A stretch of 64,000 nt of DNA. Origin: Methylobacterium sp. (lineage in GTDB: Bacteria > Pseudomonadota > Alphaproteobacteria > Rhizobiales > Beijerinckiaceae). Positions 25,632-34,754 of this stretch are shown piece after piece. Where the stretch lies: assembly GCA_013823325.1 (NCBI GenBank), contig PNLY01000001.1, forward strand, positions 104,319-168,318, given 5' to 3'. The notes below the pieces were generated by a model that worked only from the letters and a program-made list of their open reading frames with translations, made no database searches and was not told the DNA's origin. The translations under genes and the position numbers were made by a program. Within the stretch, counting starts at the first letter, position 1, and the number at the start of each line of letters is the position of its first letter.

Positions 25632-26330
25632 TCAAGAATGAGTAGCGAGGGCCGGCTCGCCACCGGTCAGTTGCCGCACCGCCTGGGGCAATTCGTCGAA
25701 ATGCTGGATCACCAGATCGGGCGCCAGCGCCTCGACCGGCACGTCGGTATAGCCGAACGGCACGCAAACCACAGGGATGCCGGCGGCGCGCGCCGTATCC
25801 ACATCGGTGCGCGAATCGCCGATCATCACCGCGCGGGTCGGGTCGGCGCCGGCCTGCGCGATCGTCTGCGTCAGATGGCGCGGGTCGGGCTTGAAGAACG
25901 GGAAGCTGTCGCGTCCGGCGATCGCGGCGAAGCGCTCGGTCAGGCCGACCGCATCGAGGAAGAGCCTGGTGTGCAGGATCGGCTTGTTGGTGCAGACGGC
26001 GAAGACAAAGCCGTCCGCCGCGAGCGCATCGAGCGCGGCGACGACGCCGTCATGGACATAGCTGTAATTCGCGATGCCGCCGGCATAGATCGTCAGGAAC
26101 TGCTGGAACAGCTGCTCCAGCGTTTCGGCATCGAGCGGCCGGCCGCTGACCTTGAAGCCGCGTTCGATCAGCGCCCTTGCGCCGGCACCGACCAGCTCGC
26201 GCGCCCGCTCGATCGGCAGGGCCGCCAGCCCTTCCTGTTCGAGGATGACGTTGAGCGTGCGCATGATGTCCGGGGCGGTCTCGGCGAGCGTGCCGTCAAG
26301 GTCGAAGACGACGATCGGGGGAAGCGACAT
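25632..26330 (-). CDS. gph: Phosphoglycolate phosphatase (HAD superfamily)
   Basis: The ATG at 26330 starts 232 aa at MSLPP; earlier in-frame codons look non-coding. HAD motif I is VFDLDGTLAET, motif II is the Thr in VCTNKP, motif III is a Lys near KPDPRHL, and motif IV is MIGDSRTDVDTARAAG. The helical cap between motifs I and II has the Gph form. It dephosphorylates 2-phosphoglycolate formed by oxygenation or DNA repair. Assignment to gph over other HAD phosphatases rests on overall similarity. Confidence 0.85.
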   Translation of the reverse strand: MSLPPIVVFDLDGTLAETAPDIMRTLNVILEQEGLAALPIERARELVGAGARALIERGFKVSGRPLDAETLEQLFQQFLTIYAGGIANYSYVHDGVVAALDALAADGFVFAVCTNKPILHTRLFLDAVGLTERFAAIAGRDSFPFFKPDPRHLTQTIAQAGADPTRAVMIGDSRTDVDTARAAGIPVVCVPFGYTDVPVEALAPDLVIQHFDELPQAVRQLTGGEPALATHS

Positions 26331-26507
26331 GATCCATCCTGTGACGTGGCCATCCGCATAAAGGCCGGCAGGCGCGGCTTGGCAAGGGTCTAGGCAAGGG
26401 CGCTGCGGCAACACCGGTTTCATCTCGTCATGACCTTGCCGCACTCGCGATGATAGGGCGGCCCCGGCATGATAGGGTGCGGGCGAATCGTCGAAAGGGG
26501 TCGTAGC

Positions 26508-26909
26508 GTGGCAAAATTGTCGGGCTGTTCCAGAGGCTCAAATCGCCGCTCCCTCGGCCGGGCGCTGGGCGCCGGCCTGTTCATCTTGCCGGTCTTCGGA
26601 GCGGCCGTTGCAGCGCCCTTCGAGTTCGCGCCGGCGCCACAGACCGATCTCAACCGCGTCTATCGCATCGACAAGGCGACCGGCGAGGTCGGGGCCTGCC
26701 AGTTCCAGCTCAAGGAGGGCGGCGTCGGCGTCACCGTCTGCTTCCCGGCGGGCGAGGGGGCCGGCCCGCAGGCGCCGAGCGACTATGTCCTGGTTCCTTC
26801 GCGCCATGAGCGCGAAGGCGGCATCTTCCGCGCCAATGTCCGCACCGGCGAGCTCAGCGTCTGCTACGTCTTCGATGACAAGGTCGTCTGCACGCCGATG
26901 GCGAAGTAG
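26508..26909 (+). CDS. Small exported hypothetical protein
   Basis: A GAAAGGGG site at 26493-26500 supports the GTG at 26508, giving 133 aa; an in-frame ATG at 26469 lacks one. The N-terminal signal (RALGAGLFILPVFGAAVAA) is preceded by a basic stretch. The mature part contains two similar strand units, RVYRIDKATGEVGACQFQ and RANVRTGELSVCYVFDDKVVC, each with a Cys. Both units read as x-TGE-x-x-x-C, so it may fold as a small repeated sheet. The function is unknown. Confidence 0.68.
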   Translation: MAKLSGCSRGSNRRSLGRALGAGLFILPVFGAAVAAPFEFAPAPQTDLNRVYRIDKATGEVGACQFQLKEGGVGVTVCFPAGEGAGPQAPSDYVLVPSRHEREGGIFRANVRTGELSVCYVFDDKVVCTPMAK

Positions 26910-27022
26910 CGCCGGGCGGTAACCGCTATCTCGTCACGGCCGGGATGCGGCTTTTGCGCTCGGCAAGCCGTCATTTGGCGTGCTAGACCCCCGGCGACCC
27001 GTTCATAACGCCGGAGGCCTAC

Positions 27023-28474
27023 ATGCTCGCGCTCAAGGATCCCTCGCTGCTGCGCTCGCAGTGCCATGTCGACGGCGCCTGGATCGGCGAGGGCGTCGAT
27101 GCGGTCGACAATCCCGCGACCGGCGAGGTGCTGGCGAAGGTGCCGCGCTTCGGTGCCGACGAGACCACCGCCGCGGTCGAGGCCGCCTCGCGCGCCTTCA
27201 AGCCCTGGGCGAAGAAGTCGGCCAAGGAGCGGTCCGTCATCCTGCGCAAATGGTTCGAGCTGATCATGGCGAGCCAGGAGGACCTGGCGCAGATCATGAC
27301 GGCCGAGCAGGGCAAGCCGCTGGCCGAGGCTAGAGGCGAGGTCGCCTACGCCGCCTCCTTCGTCGAGTTCTATGCGGAAGAGGCCAAGCGCATCTATGGC
27401 GAGACCATTCCCTCGCCCTTCCCGAATTCGCGCATCATCGTCGCCAAGCAGCCGGTCGGGGTCTGCGCCGCGATCACGCCCTGGAACTTCCCGGCGGCGA
27501 TGATCACCCGCAAATGCGCGCCGGGCCTGGCCGCGGGCTGCACCTTCGTGGTCAAGCCGGCGCCGGACACGCCGCTGACCGCGCTGGCGCTGGTCGCGCT
27601 CGCCGAGCAGGCGGGCTTCCCCAAGGGCGTGATCAACATCGTCACCGGCGATGCCCAGGCGATCGGCGGCGTGATGACATCGCATCCGGCGGTGCGCTTC
27701 ATCGGTTTCACCGGCTCGACCCCGGTCGGCAAGCTCTTGATGCAGCAGGCGGCCTCGACCGTGAAGAAGGTCGGGCTCGAGCTCGGCGGCAATGCGCCCT
27801 TCATCGTCTTCGACGATGCCGATCTCGACAAGGCGGTCGAGGGCGCGATCATCGCCAAGTTCCGCAACATGGGCCAGACCTGCGTCTGCACCAACCGCCT
27901 CTTCGTCCAGGACGGCATCCATGACGACTTCGTCGCCAAGTTCGCCGGCGAGGTCGCCAAGATGAAGGTCGGCAACGGCGTCGAGGTCGGCGTCGTGCAG
28001 GGTCCGCTGATCAACGAGCGCGCGATCGAGAAGGTCGAGCGCCATGTCGCCGACGCGGTCGCCAACGGTGCCAAGGTCATGGTCGGCGGCCACCGCCATG
28101 CGCTCGGCCGCACCTTCTACGAGCCGACCGTGCTCGCCGGCGTCACCACCAAGATGCTGGTGACGCGCGAGGAGACCTTCGGGCCGATCGCGCCGGTCTA
28201 TCGCTTCACCAGCGAGGACGAGGTCGTCGCCATGGCCAACGACACGCCCTTCGGCCTGGCCGCCTATTTCTACACCAGGGATCTCGGCCGCGCCTTCCGC
28301 GTCGCCGAGGAGCTCGAATACGGCATGGTCGGCATCAATTCGGCCATTCTCGGCACCGAGGTCGCGCCCTTCGGCGGGGTCAAGGAATCCGGCCTCGGCC
28401 GCGAGGGCTCGCTCCACGGCATCGAGGAGTTCGTCGAGATCAAGTACATGCTCATGGGCGGGCTCGGCGCGTGA
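27023..28474 (+). CDS. gabD: NAD(P)-dependent succinate-semialdehyde dehydrogenase
   Basis: A 483-aa aldehyde dehydrogenase, the usual GabD length, with a CGGAGG ribosome site before the ATG. It carries the [12 protein letters not shown] cofactor loop, the general base in LELGGNAPF, and the catalytic Cys in [11 protein letters not shown], which has a nearby second Cys typical of GabD. C-terminal [12 protein letters not shown] is also typical. It oxidises succinic semialdehyde to succinate in GABA degradation. The stop overlaps the rpiA start (GTGA), an unusual partner, and no gabT is nearby. Confidence 0.92.
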   Translation: MLALKDPSLLRSQCHVDGAWIGEGVDAVDNPATGEVLAKVPRFGADETTAAVEAASRAFKPWAKKSAKERSVILRKWFELIMASQEDLAQIMTAEQGKPLAEARGEVAYAASFVEFYAEEAKRIYGETIPSPFPNSRIIVAKQPVGVCAAITPWNFPAAMITRKCAPGLAAGCTFVVKPAPDTPLTALALVALAEQAGFPKGVINIVTGDAQAIGGVMTSHPAVRFIGFTGSTPVGKLLMQQAASTVKKVGLELGGNAPFIVFDDADLDKAVEGAIIAKFRNMGQTCVCTNRLFVQDGIHDDFVAKFAGEVAKMKVGNGVEVGVVQGPLINERAIEKVERHVADAVANGAKVMVGGHRHALGRTFYEPTVLAGVTTKMLVTREETFGPIAPVYRFTSEDEVVAMANDTPFGLAAYFYTRDLGRAFRVAEELEYGMVGINSAILGTEVAPFGGVKESGLGREGSLHGIEEFVEIKYMLMGGLGA

Positions 28475-29181
28475 GCGAGGACCTGAAGAAGGCCGCCGCG
28501 CTGGCGGCGCTGGAGCTGGTGCGGCCGGGCATGCGCCTCGGCCTCGGCACCGGCTCGACGGCGAAGCACTTCGTCGACGGCCTCGGCGCCAAGGTCGCGG
28601 CCGGACTCAAAGTGATCTGCGTCGCGACCTCGGAGGCGACCCAGGCCCAGGCGGAGGGGCTGTCGATCCCGATGTCGACGCTCGACGAGACGCCGGAGCT
28701 CGACCTCACAATCGACGGCGCCGACGAGATCGACAGCGCCTTGCGGTTGATCAAGGGCGGCGGCGCCGCGCTGCTGCGCGAGAAGATCGTTGCCGCAGCC
28801 TCGAAGCGGATGATCGTGATCGCCGACACCGGCAAGCAGGTCGAGACGCTCGGCCGCTTTCCGCTGCCGATCGAGGTCGTGCCCTTCGGACTCGAGGCGA
28901 CGCGTCGCGCGGTCGCGGCTGCGGTGGCGTCGTCGGGTGCGAGCGGCGAGCTCAAGCTGCGCAAGCGTCCGGATGGTTCGACCTTGCTCACCGATGGCGG
29001 TCATTACATCCTCGACGCGCATCTCGGCCGTATCGAACTTCCCGAGGTCCTGGCGCTGGCACTCAACCAGGTGCCCGGCGTCGTCGAGCATGGCCTCTTC
29101 CTCGGTCTGGCGACGGCGGCTTTCCTCGCGGGCGCCGACGGCGTGCGTGTCCTCGGCGATCCGGCTGTGGAGCGCCGCTGA
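28471..29181 (+). CDS. rpiA: Ribose-5-phosphate isomerase A
   Basis: A 236-aa protein starting at the GTG at 28471, overlapping gabD by 4 bp. RpiA motifs are present: [13 protein letters not shown] phosphate loop, [11 protein letters not shown] with catalytic Asp, [14 protein letters not shown] with the Glu-Lys pair, and DGGHYILD. It interconverts ribose-5-phosphate and ribulose-5-phosphate in the non-oxidative pentose phosphate pathway. Coupling to gabD may reflect co-transcription only. Confidence 0.95.
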   Translation: MSEDLKKAAALAALELVRPGMRLGLGTGSTAKHFVDGLGAKVAAGLKVICVATSEATQAQAEGLSIPMSTLDETPELDLTIDGADEIDSALRLIKGGGAALLREKIVAAASKRMIVIADTGKQVETLGRFPLPIEVVPFGLEATRRAVAAAVASSGASGELKLRKRPDGSTLLTDGGHYILDAHLGRIELPEVLALALNQVPGVVEHGLFLGLATAAFLAGADGVRVLGDPAVERR

Positions 29182-29195
29182 CAGCCTGTCCACCG

Positions 29196-29245
29196 GCATG
29201 TTTTGGTCGCAAAAGTGGTTTCCACTTTGGCTGGACATGTTCTAA
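29196..29245. repeat. Hairpin resembling a dispersed Hyphomicrobiales intergenic repeat
   Basis: A 7-bp stem, AAAGTGG (29212-29218) with CCACTTT (29222-29228), is flanked by GGTCGC on the left and GGACATGTTCTA on the right. This resembles a repeat of the form 'CGCAAAAGTGG...CCACTTTTGCG...ACATGTTCTA' that I recall between genes of many rhizobial-type genomes. Only one copy is in the window, so its repetitive nature is inferred. Confidence 0.45.
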
Positions 29246-29338
29246 GAGCGGCCGGCGGCTGCGCCCGGTCAGGGACGTTGCCGCAGCAGAACACATGGAC
29301 ATCGCCGCATGGCAGGCGAGCGACGAAGGGGTAACCGC

Positions 29339-29830
29339 ATGATCCGTCACAGCCTGGCAGGCGCGTTCCTGTCGCTGGCGTTGTTCGCCATGCCCGCGCT
29401 GGCGCAGCAGGTGCCGACGCCGGAGCACATCAAGGTCGCCCGCGAGGTCGTGGTCTCCTCCGGCCTGTCGCAGTCGATCGAGGCGCTCTACGCCGAGTTC
29501 GTCGCCGGCGTCAGGCAGACTTACGCGACCCGCCCCGAGCTCAAGAAGGACATGGAAGAGGTCCTGACCTCCCTCAAGGCCGAGGCCGATCTGCGCCGCG
29601 ACGAGATGGTCGACTCCTCGGCCCGAATCTTCGCCACCAAGATGTCGGAAGCGGATCTCAAGGAGGTCGCCGGCTTCTTCAACTCGCCGGTCGGCCAACG
29701 CTACAATTCCTTCCGTGCGCAGGCGCTCGACGAGATCTTCGCGCTGCTGCAGCCCTGGAGCACCGCAACCAGCAACCGGCTGTTCGACCTGTTCAACGCC
29801 GAGATGCGCAAGCGCGGCCACCAGCTCTGA
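29339..29830 (+). CDS. DUF2059 exported protein
   Basis: The ATG at 29339 follows GAAGGGGT and gives 163 aa; an in-frame ATG at 29309 precedes that site. A signal peptide (LAGAFLSLALFAMPALA) is followed by an all-helical DUF2059 domain: KVAREVVVSSGLSQSIEALY, ARIFATKMSEADLKEVAGFF and NSPVGQRYNSF. The family is periplasmic and of unknown function; the last block is its most recognisable part. It ends just before a strong terminator. Confidence 0.88.
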   Translation: MIRHSLAGAFLSLALFAMPALAQQVPTPEHIKVAREVVVSSGLSQSIEALYAEFVAGVRQTYATRPELKKDMEEVLTSLKAEADLRRDEMVDSSARIFATKMSEADLKEVAGFFNSPVGQRYNSFRAQALDEIFALLQPWSTATSNRLFDLFNAEMRKRGHQL

Positions 29831-29854
29831 GCCTGGACGCTGCCCGAATGTGAA

Positions 29855-29879
29855 AAGCCGCCGGCAGAGCCGGCGGCTT
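29855..29879 (+). terminator. Intrinsic terminator after the DUF2059 gene
   Basis: An 11-bp perfect stem, AAGCCGCCGGC (29855-29865) and GCCGGCGGCTT (29869-29879), with a 3-nt loop is followed by CTTTCGTTT. It lies 25 bp past the stop and also separates the convergent APC permease. Confidence 0.88.
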
Positions 29880-29893
29880 CTTTCGTTTGACGT

Positions 29894-31321
29894 TCAGTTC
29901 ACCGGTCCGCGTCCGCCGATATCCTCCATCATCGGATCGCTCGGGCGCACGCCGGTTGCCCGATTGACCATCACGGTGACGAACCAGAGCACGACGCCGA
30001 TGCCGAGCAGGATGCCGGCGATCTTGTACTGGACCGGATCGCGCCCGGTCCAGGGACCGGCAAAGAAGGCGCAGAAGACCGCTCCGGCGATTGGCAGGAT
30101 CGTCGGCGTGCGGAAATGCTCATGCTCGACCGTGTCCTTGCGCAGCATCAGCACCGCGATGTTGACGACGGTGAAGACGCAGAGCAGCAGCAGCGCCGTC
30201 GTGCCACCCAGCGCCGGCACCTCGCCGACGAAGGTGATCAGCGCGAAGGCGAGCAGGGTGGTGAAGCCGATCGCGACGTAAGGGCTGCGACGCGTCGGAT
30301 GGACCTTGCCGAGCACCGGCGGCAGCACGTGCTCGCGGCTCATGCCGTAGACCAGCCGGCTCGCCATCAGCATGTTGATCAGCGCGCTGTTGGCGACGGC
30401 GAACATGGTGATGAAGCCGAAGATCCAGATCGGAAAATTCGGCGCGCCGGCCGCGACCACCTTGAGCAGCGGCGTCTCGCCCTCGCCGAGTTGCTCGGGC
30501 GGGACCAACGTGATCGCCGAGACCGAGACCAGCACGTAGATCGTGCCGGTGATGACGAGGCCGGCGAGCAGGATCTTCGGGAAGGTCCGCGTCGGGTCCT
30601 TGGTTTCCTCGGCCATGTTGACCGAATCCTCGAAGCCGACCATGGCGAAGAAGGCGAGGGTGGTCGCCGCGATCACTGGCCAGAACAGGCCGCCATCGCC
30701 GGCGGGCTTGAACTGGGTGATGCGCGAGACGTCGCCCTGGCCGGCGGCGATCGCCCACAGGCCGACGAAGATCACGATCAGCAGGCCGGTCAGCTCGACG
30801 CAGGTCAGCACGACATTGGCCTTCACGCTCTCGCCGACGCCGCGGAAGTTGATCGCCGCGACCAGCGCCATGAAGGCGAGACCGACGATGGTGATGCCGA
30901 TGCCGCCGGCGAGGTTGAGCCCGAAGGCGTGTGACATGTTGGCGGCGAAGGCGCGCGAGGCGGTCGAAGCCGAGGTGATGCCCGAGCACATCACTGCGAA
31001 GGCGACGATGAAGGTGATGAAATGGATGCCGAAGGCCTTGTGCGCATAGAGCGCCGCGCCGGCGGCGCGTGGGTACTTGGTGACCAGCTCAAGATAGCTG
31101 AACGCCGTGATCATCGCGACGACGAAGGCGACCAGGAAGGGCAGCCAGACGACACCGCCGACCTGCTTCGCCACCTGCCCGGTGAGCGCGTAGATGCCGG
31201 TGCCGAGAATGTCGCCGACGATGAATAGCAGCAGCAGCCAGGGACCCATCACGCGATGGAGGCTTGGCTCGGCGGCTTCGGCTTGCGGTGCGGCGGAAGG
31301 GGACAGCGTAGCGTCGCTCAT
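29894..31321 (-). CDS. APC-family amino acid permease
   Basis: A 475-aa inner-membrane protein with about 12 hydrophobic segments. The first one carries the APC signature VGDILGTGIYALTG, where the unwound GxGIY segment binds the amino acid backbone. A GFEDSVNMAEETKDPTRTFP block is the typical cytoplasmic motif of the family, followed by KVHPTRRSPYVAI. The substrate is not readable; the sequence is closest to the CAT/YfnA-like branch by eye. It is a single-gene unit, separated from tctA upstream by a hairpin. Confidence 0.9.
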   Translation of the reverse strand: MSDATLSPSAAPQAEAAEPSLHRVMGPWLLLLFIVGDILGTGIYALTGQVAKQVGGVVWLPFLVAFVVAMITAFSYLELVTKYPRAAGAALYAHKAFGIHFITFIVAFAVMCSGITSASTASRAFAANMSHAFGLNLAGGIGITIVGLAFMALVAAINFRGVGESVKANVVLTCVELTGLLIVIFVGLWAIAAGQGDVSRITQFKPAGDGGLFWPVIAATTLAFFAMVGFEDSVNMAEETKDPTRTFPKILLAGLVITGTIYVLVSVSAITLVPPEQLGEGETPLLKVVAAGAPNFPIWIFGFITMFAVANSALINMLMASRLVYGMSREHVLPPVLGKVHPTRRSPYVAIGFTTLLAFALITFVGEVPALGGTTALLLLCVFTVVNIAVLMLRKDTVEHEHFRTPTILPIAGAVFCAFFAGPWTGRDPVQYKIAGILLGIGVVLWFVTVMVNRATGVRPSDPMMEDIGGRGPVN

Positions 31322-31393
31322 GGTTCATCCTCGCTCGACGGGCCGAAAGGCCGGTGAAGAGGAGAACACAGTCACGCCATATTTGTTCAAGCG

Positions 31394-31418
31394 CAACCGG
31401 GGCGTGCGGCCCCGGTTG
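31394..31418 (-). terminator. Hairpin terminator after tctA
   Basis: A 10-bp perfect stem, CAACCGGGGC (31394-31403) and GCCCCGGTTG (31409-31418), with a 5-nt loop, lies 12 bp past the tctA stop on the minus strand. The T-run is poor, so strength is uncertain. Confidence 0.6.
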
Positions 31419-31430
31419 TGCGTCGCGTGA

Positions 31431-32930
31431 TCAGTCCTCGGCCGCCTTGAACTTGTTCAGCCCGCTCATCACGAAGGGCGCGACCAGCGCGATGAAGGCG
31501 ATGCCGAGCAGCGTCGCCGAGATCGGGTTCTCGAGCAGGATCATCGGATCGCCCAGGCTGATCTGCAGGGCGCGCCGCAATTGCGCCTCCGCCATCGGCC
31601 CGAGGATCAGCCCGACCACCATCGGCGCGACGGGATAATCGTAGCGCCGCATCAGATAGCCGAGATAGCCGAAGCCGAAGAGCATGCCGAGCTCGACCGG
31701 GGACGGGTTGACCGCGAGCGTGCCCATGGTCGCGAAGACCAGGATGCCGGCATAGAGCCAGGGCTGCGGGATCGCCAGCAGCCGCACCCAGAGCCCGATC
31801 AGCGGCAGGTTCAGGATCACCAGCATGACGTTGGCGATGAAGAGCGAGGCGATCAGGCCCCAGACCAGGTCGGGTTTCTCGGCGAAGAGCAGCGGGCCGG
31901 GATTGAGCCCGTATTGCTGGAAGCCGGCCAGCATGATCGCGGCGGTCGCCGAGGTCGGCAGGCCGAGCGTCAACAGCGGCACCAGAGTACCCGCGGCCGA
32001 GGCGTTGTTGGCGGCTTCCGGCCCGGCGACGCCCTCGATCGCGCCCTTGCCGAACTCCTCCGGATATTTGCAGAGCTTCTTCTCGGTCGAATAGCTCAGG
32101 AAAGTCGGCACCTCGGCGCCGCCGGCGGGCAGCGCGCCGATCGGGAAGCCGAAGGCGGTGCCGCGCAGCCAGGGCGCCCATGAGCGCTTCCAGTCCTGCT
32201 TGTTCATCCAGAGCGAGCCCTTGATCGGGATGATCTCCTCCGGCTCGCGCCAGCGCTTGGAGGCGACGTAGAGCGCCTCGCCGACGGCGAAGAGGCCGAC
32301 CGCCAGCGTCGTCACTTCGACGCCGTTGAGCAGTTCGGGCACGCCGAAGGTCAGGCGCGCCTGGCCGGTCAGCTTGTCGATGCCGACGAGGCCGAGCAGC
32401 ATGCCGAGGAACAGGCTGGTCAGGCCGCGCAGGGGTGAATCGCCGAAGGTCGCCGACACCGTGACGAAGGCGACGATCATCAGCGCGAAATAGTCCCAGG
32501 GGCCGAACTTGACCGCGAGCTCGACCAACCAGGGCGCCAGGAAGGCGAGGCCGATCGTGGCGATCAGGCCGGCGACGAAGGAGCCGATCGCCGCCGTCGC
32601 CAGCGCCGGGCCGCCGCGGCCGGCCTTCGCCATCTTCGAGCCTTCGAGCGCGGTCGCTAGCGAGGCGCTCTCGCCCGGCGCGTTGAGCAGGATGGCCGTG
32701 GTCGAGCCGCCATACATGCCGCCATAATAGATGCCGGCGAACATGATCAGTGAGCCGGCCGGATCGAGCTTGAAGGTCACCGGCAGCAGCAGCGCGACCG
32801 TCAGCGCCGGGCCGATGCCGGGCAGCACGCCGACGGCGGTGCCGAGGAAGACGCCGATCAGGCAGAACAGCAGTTTCGAAGGCTCGAGAGCGACGGAGAA
32901 GCCGTTGGCGAGTGAGAGAAGGGTGTCCAT
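31431..32930 (-). CDS. tctA: Tripartite tricarboxylate transporter, large permease TctA
   Basis: A 499-aa inner-membrane protein of standard TctA length with about 11-12 transmembrane segments. Family motifs are [17 protein letters not shown] near the N-terminus, [32 protein letters not shown] and a second [13 protein letters not shown] block. TctA is the channel-forming subunit of a sodium-driven carboxylate importer with TctB and the binding protein TctC. It is the last gene of the tctCBA operon, 13 bp after tctB. Confidence 0.94.
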   Translation of the reverse strand: MDTLLSLANGFSVALEPSKLLFCLIGVFLGTAVGVLPGIGPALTVALLLPVTFKLDPAGSLIMFAGIYYGGMYGGSTTAILLNAPGESASLATALEGSKMAKAGRGGPALATAAIGSFVAGLIATIGLAFLAPWLVELAVKFGPWDYFALMIVAFVTVSATFGDSPLRGLTSLFLGMLLGLVGIDKLTGQARLTFGVPELLNGVEVTTLAVGLFAVGEALYVASKRWREPEEIIPIKGSLWMNKQDWKRSWAPWLRGTAFGFPIGALPAGGAEVPTFLSYSTEKKLCKYPEEFGKGAIEGVAGPEAANNASAAGTLVPLLTLGLPTSATAAIMLAGFQQYGLNPGPLLFAEKPDLVWGLIASLFIANVMLVILNLPLIGLWVRLLAIPQPWLYAGILVFATMGTLAVNPSPVELGMLFGFGYLGYLMRRYDYPVAPMVVGLILGPMAEAQLRRALQISLGDPMILLENPISATLLGIAFIALVAPFVMSGLNKFKAAED

Positions 32931-32943
32931 GTGCTTAGCTCCT

Positions 32944-33408
32944 TCAGCTCAGCAGCGCTTCGAGCGGCCCGGTCGGTAGCGACAGGGTCAGGAGCTTGAG
33001 GAAGACGATGTAGATCACGGTGCCGAGCACGGCGCCGATGACGATGTCGATGACCAGCGCATCCCGCCCGAAACCGCGCGCCGTGCAGGCGAAGATGATC
33101 GCGGTGGCGATGATGAAGCCACCGCCGAGCGCAATGCAGGCGACGAGACCTACCAATCCGCCGATGATCCAGAGCAGCGCCTTGCCGTCGGCCTCTTCCG
33201 GCTTCGGCAGGCCGTCCTTGAGCGCGACGATGAAATGCGCGAGCCCGAGCACGGCGAGACCGGCGCAGACCACATAGGGCATCGCGGTCGGTCCGACGCC
33301 GTAATTCGAGGTGATCGTCTGGCGCGAGGCGTCGAAGGCGACGATCGCCGCCGCAGCGAGCAGCAGGAGCCCGACGATGAGGGCCGGGCGGTCGATGGAG
33401 CGGGACAT
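32944..33408 (-). CDS. tctB: Tripartite tricarboxylate transporter, small permease TctB
   Basis: A 154-aa protein with four hydrophobic segments (about residues 7-26, 42-62, 80-108 and 120-145), the topology and length of TctB. These subunits are poorly conserved, so assignment rests on context between tctC and tctA. The ending [15 protein letters not shown] resembles the usual LP.G..E TctB tail. Confidence 0.88.
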   Translation of the reverse strand: MSRSIDRPALIVGLLLLAAAAIVAFDASRQTITSNYGVGPTAMPYVVCAGLAVLGLAHFIVALKDGLPKPEEADGKALLWIIGGLVGLVACIALGGGFIIATAIIFACTARGFGRDALVIDIVIGAVLGTVIYIVFLKLLTLSLPTGPLEALLS

Positions 33409-33442
33409 GGGCGCGACCGTCTTCTCTGGAGCGAAGGTGACG

Positions 33443-33474
33443 AAGGGCGGGCGGCCTCGCGGCTGCCCGCCCTT
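33443..33474 (-). promoter_or_regulatory. Intercistronic hairpin between tctC and tctB
   Basis: A 10-bp perfect stem (33443-33452 with 33465-33474) extended by an inner GGC/GCT pair set lies after the tctC stop. It may stabilise the 5' part of the mRNA so that binding protein exceeds permease, as is known for other binding-protein operons, or be a partial terminator. Confidence 0.5.
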
Positions 33475-33495
33475 GATTGACGTCTCAGGAGGGCC

Positions 33496-34458
33496 TTACT
33501 TCACCAGGCCGACATCCTTCATGACCTTTTCGACGCGGACCGTCTCGTTCTTCAGGAAGCTGTCGAACTCGGCGCTGGCGAGATAGGCGTCATCCCAGCC
33601 CCGCGCCTTGAGGATCTCGGTCCATTCCTTCGACTTGACCATCTTGTCGACGGCGCCGGAGAGCTCGGTCTTCTGCGCGTCGCTGAGCCCCGGAGGCGCC
33701 ACGACCGAGCGCCAGTTCAGCAACTCGACATTGACGCCGCCTTCCTTGAGCGTCGGGGCGTCGGGAGCGTTCGCCAGGCGCTTGCTGGCGCTGACGCCGA
33801 CGACACGCAGCTTGCCGGCCTTGATCTGGCCTTCGAACTCGCCATAGCCGGAGATGCCGGCGGTGACACGCCCGCCGAGCATGGCCGCGAGCGCCTCGCC
33901 GCCACCGGAGAACGGGATGTAGTTGATCTTCTTCGCGTCGCCGCCGGCGGCATCGGTGAACAACGCGGCGAGGATGTGGTCGGCGCCGCCGGCCGAGCCG
34001 CCGGCCCAGGTCACCTTGGCCGGGTCGGCCTTGACGCGGTCGGCGAGATCCTTGGCGTTCTTGATCGGCGAATCCGTGGGCACGACGATGACCAACGCCT
34101 CGGCGGTCAGCCGGGCGATCGGCGTGGCCTGGGTCAGGTTCACCGGCGACTTGTTCAGCAGGATGGCGCCGACCATGACGAAGCCGTTGACCATCAGCTG
34201 GTGGCCGTCGCCCTTGGCGCCGATCAGCTGGGCGAGGCCGATCGTGCCGCCGGCGCCGGTGACGTTGGTCACCTGGACGCTCTTGGCGATGCCGGCCGCG
34301 GTCAGCGCCTGCTGCATCGAGCGGGCCGTGCCGTCCCAGCCGCCGCCGGGCGCGGCCGGAGCCATGATCTTCAATTCCATTTGGGCGAAGGCGGCCGTTG
34401 TGAGGCCCGCGAGAGCGACGGCGGCCACGGCCCCGCGCTTGAAGAAGGACGTGAGCAT
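33496..34458 (-). CDS. tctC: Tripartite tricarboxylate transporter substrate-binding protein TctC
   Basis: A TGGGAGG ribosome site fixes the ATG at 34458, giving 320 aa; the frame opens 33 codons earlier. The signal peptide ends at AFA-Q. The mature protein has Bug features: [37 protein letters not shown] and [17 protein letters not shown]. It binds a carboxylate in the periplasm and delivers it to TctAB. It heads the operon, and a dyad lies about 85 bp before the start. Confidence 0.92.
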   Translation of the reverse strand: MLTSFFKRGAVAAVALAGLTTAAFAQMELKIMAPAAPGGGWDGTARSMQQALTAAGIAKSVQVTNVTGAGGTIGLAQLIGAKGDGHQLMVNGFVMVGAILLNKSPVNLTQATPIARLTAEALVIVVPTDSPIKNAKDLADRVKADPAKVTWAGGSAGGADHILAALFTDAAGGDAKKINYIPFSGGGEALAAMLGGRVTAGISGYGEFEGQIKAGKLRVVGVSASKRLANAPDAPTLKEGGVNVELLNWRSVVAPPGLSDAQKTELSGAVDKMVKSKEWTEILKARGWDDAYLASAEFDSFLKNETVRVEKVMKDVGLVK

Positions 34459-34542
34459 AGTTACCTCCCAGATGGCGCGTTTGACGCGCCGATTGTCGAC
34501 GCCCGCCTGTGGCACCGCATCGGACCGCGGATCAATTGCGCC

Positions 34543-34556
34543 TGATTGCATAATCA
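34543..34556. promoter_or_regulatory. Dyad upstream of tctC
   Basis: TGATT (34543-34547) and AATCA (34552-34556) flank GCAT, in an A+T-rich patch 85 bp before tctC. It could bind a GntR- or LysR-type regulator. No tctDE two-component genes are nearby. The rest of 34459-34754 shows no gene. Confidence 0.35.
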
Positions 34557-34754
34557 CAAGTCAAGATGTTTCGCTTCGGCGGCCTATGCACGCAGGAAGA
34601 TTCGACGAGGGGTGGCCGTTGACATCGCCGAAGGTCGTAGGTCCTCAGGGCGCAGGGGAGGCCTCGGAACGGGCGGGAACGGCCTCGTCCAGGTCATGCC
34701 GAGGTGCCCGCCAGCCTCTAGGCGACACTTCCCGCATCGCGTAAGCCGCAGCGC

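Noticed and set aside
26864-28417. A 517-codon minus-strand frame antisense to gabD
   Set aside because: The plus strand encodes a full aldehyde dehydrogenase with its catalytic residues; the antisense product has no domain and is a G+C artefact.
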